A stretch of DNA of 62,823 bases from Chitinispirillaceae bacterium. GTDB taxonomy: Bacteria; Fibrobacterota; Chitinivibrionia; Chitinivibrionales; Chitinispirillaceae. The DNA lies in contig JAFGDP010000073.1 of the NCBI GenBank assembly GCA_016932075.1, positions 1 through 62,823 of the forward strand. The letters are read 5' to 3'. Shown here piece after piece: positions 62,738 to 62,823 of this stretch. Positions within the stretch are counted from its first letter, which is position 1; the number at the start of each line of letters is the position of its first letter. The notes beneath the pieces are model-generated. The model saw only the letters and a program-made list of their open reading frames with translations, had not been told where the DNA came from and searched no databases. A program made the position numbers and the translations under genes.

Positions 62738-62823
62738 ATGCGCAGGAGCTATACTACGCTGAAAAATGGTCTGTCAAAAGTTCAAAGACGATTTGAAATA
62801 GATGATTTGGCTGCTCCTCTGTA
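62738..62823 (+). CDS. Start of an unknown gene, cut by the window end
   Basis: An ATG at 62738 is preceded by TGGAGGT at about 8 bases, a strong ribosome site. The first 28 codons begin MRRSYTTLKNGLSK and continue VQRRFEIDDLAAPL, then the window ends. The basic, amphipathic start suggests a DNA- or RNA-related protein, but this cannot be assigned. Confidence 0.6.
   Translation, partial: MRRSYTTLKNGLSKVQRRFEIDDLAAPL

Overview
The window (about 52% GC by eye) looks like chromosome from an uncultured member of the Fibrobacterota, probably not Fibrobacter itself. The main evidence is a TIGR02147-type regulator (DUF4423, a family expanded in Fibrobacter succinogenes) overlapping a lipoprotein with a GGGTETGNPG segment, a giant exoprotein resembling the Fibrobacter paralogous family TIGR02171, and several secreted proteins with C-terminal domains like type IX secretion (T9SS) sorting signals. 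Housekeeping genes dominate; the only clearly accessory patch is at 44.2-46.4 kb. All identifications are by eye from translated sequence.

Layout. 0-4.2 kb: F1Fo ATP synthase operon on the minus strand (atpZ-atpI-atpB-atpE-atpF-atpH-atpA, atpA cut by the window edge) behind a near-consensus promoter. 4.2-6.6 kb: sensor histidine kinase and a response regulator carrying a GHKL ATPase output domain. 6.8-10.5 kb: polyamine operon (AdoMet decarboxylase, two aminopropyltransferases, ornithine decarboxylase). 10.6-14.7 kb: small membrane protein, basic low-complexity protein and tex. 14.8-19.4 kb, minus: aminotransferase behind an apparent attenuator, then trpF, cupin, hemW and murG. 19.6-20.9 kb: CgeB-like glycosyltransferase. 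20.8-34.1 kb, minus: lipoprotein/regulator pair, U32 peptidase, a double ThyX-like protein, ahcY, an rmd-like epimerase, a GT9 transferase, YkgJ, an alpha/alpha-toroid protein, a small unknown protein and an HTH-STAS protein. 34.3 kb: tRNA-Ala(CGC).

34.5-44.2 kb, plus: four genes for surface or secreted proteins (beta-propeller with sorting domain, GNAT/FemAB-like enzyme, FGE-like/propeller/SGNH protein, Ig-repeat/SGNH protein). 44.2-45.0 kb: the most unusual locus. An intact tRNA-Asn(GTT) is flanked by two defective tRNA-Asn copies in which arms have been replaced by perfect palindromes sharing TCCCG...CGGGA ends. A GIY-YIG nuclease gene sits between two copies of the same tRNA 3' end plus terminator. 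45.0-46.4 kb: frameshifted T9SS-type gene and HTH remnants.

46.4-62.2 kb: TPR protein, PEGA Ser/Thr kinase, MscS channel, a Bat (aerotolerance-type) operon with a BatD-BatE fusion and an inserted alpha/beta hydrolase, dgt, a zinc-ribbon protein, and an outer-membrane barrel with a VIT-like surface protein. The window ends in the first codons of another gene.

Functional links: AdoMet is used by SpeD, and SAH from methylation is recycled by AhcY. The rmd-like enzyme, GT9, CgeB-like, toroid and SGNH proteins point to surface glycan synthesis or modification. The lipoprotein, barrel and T9SS-tailed proteins point to an elaborate didermic envelope.
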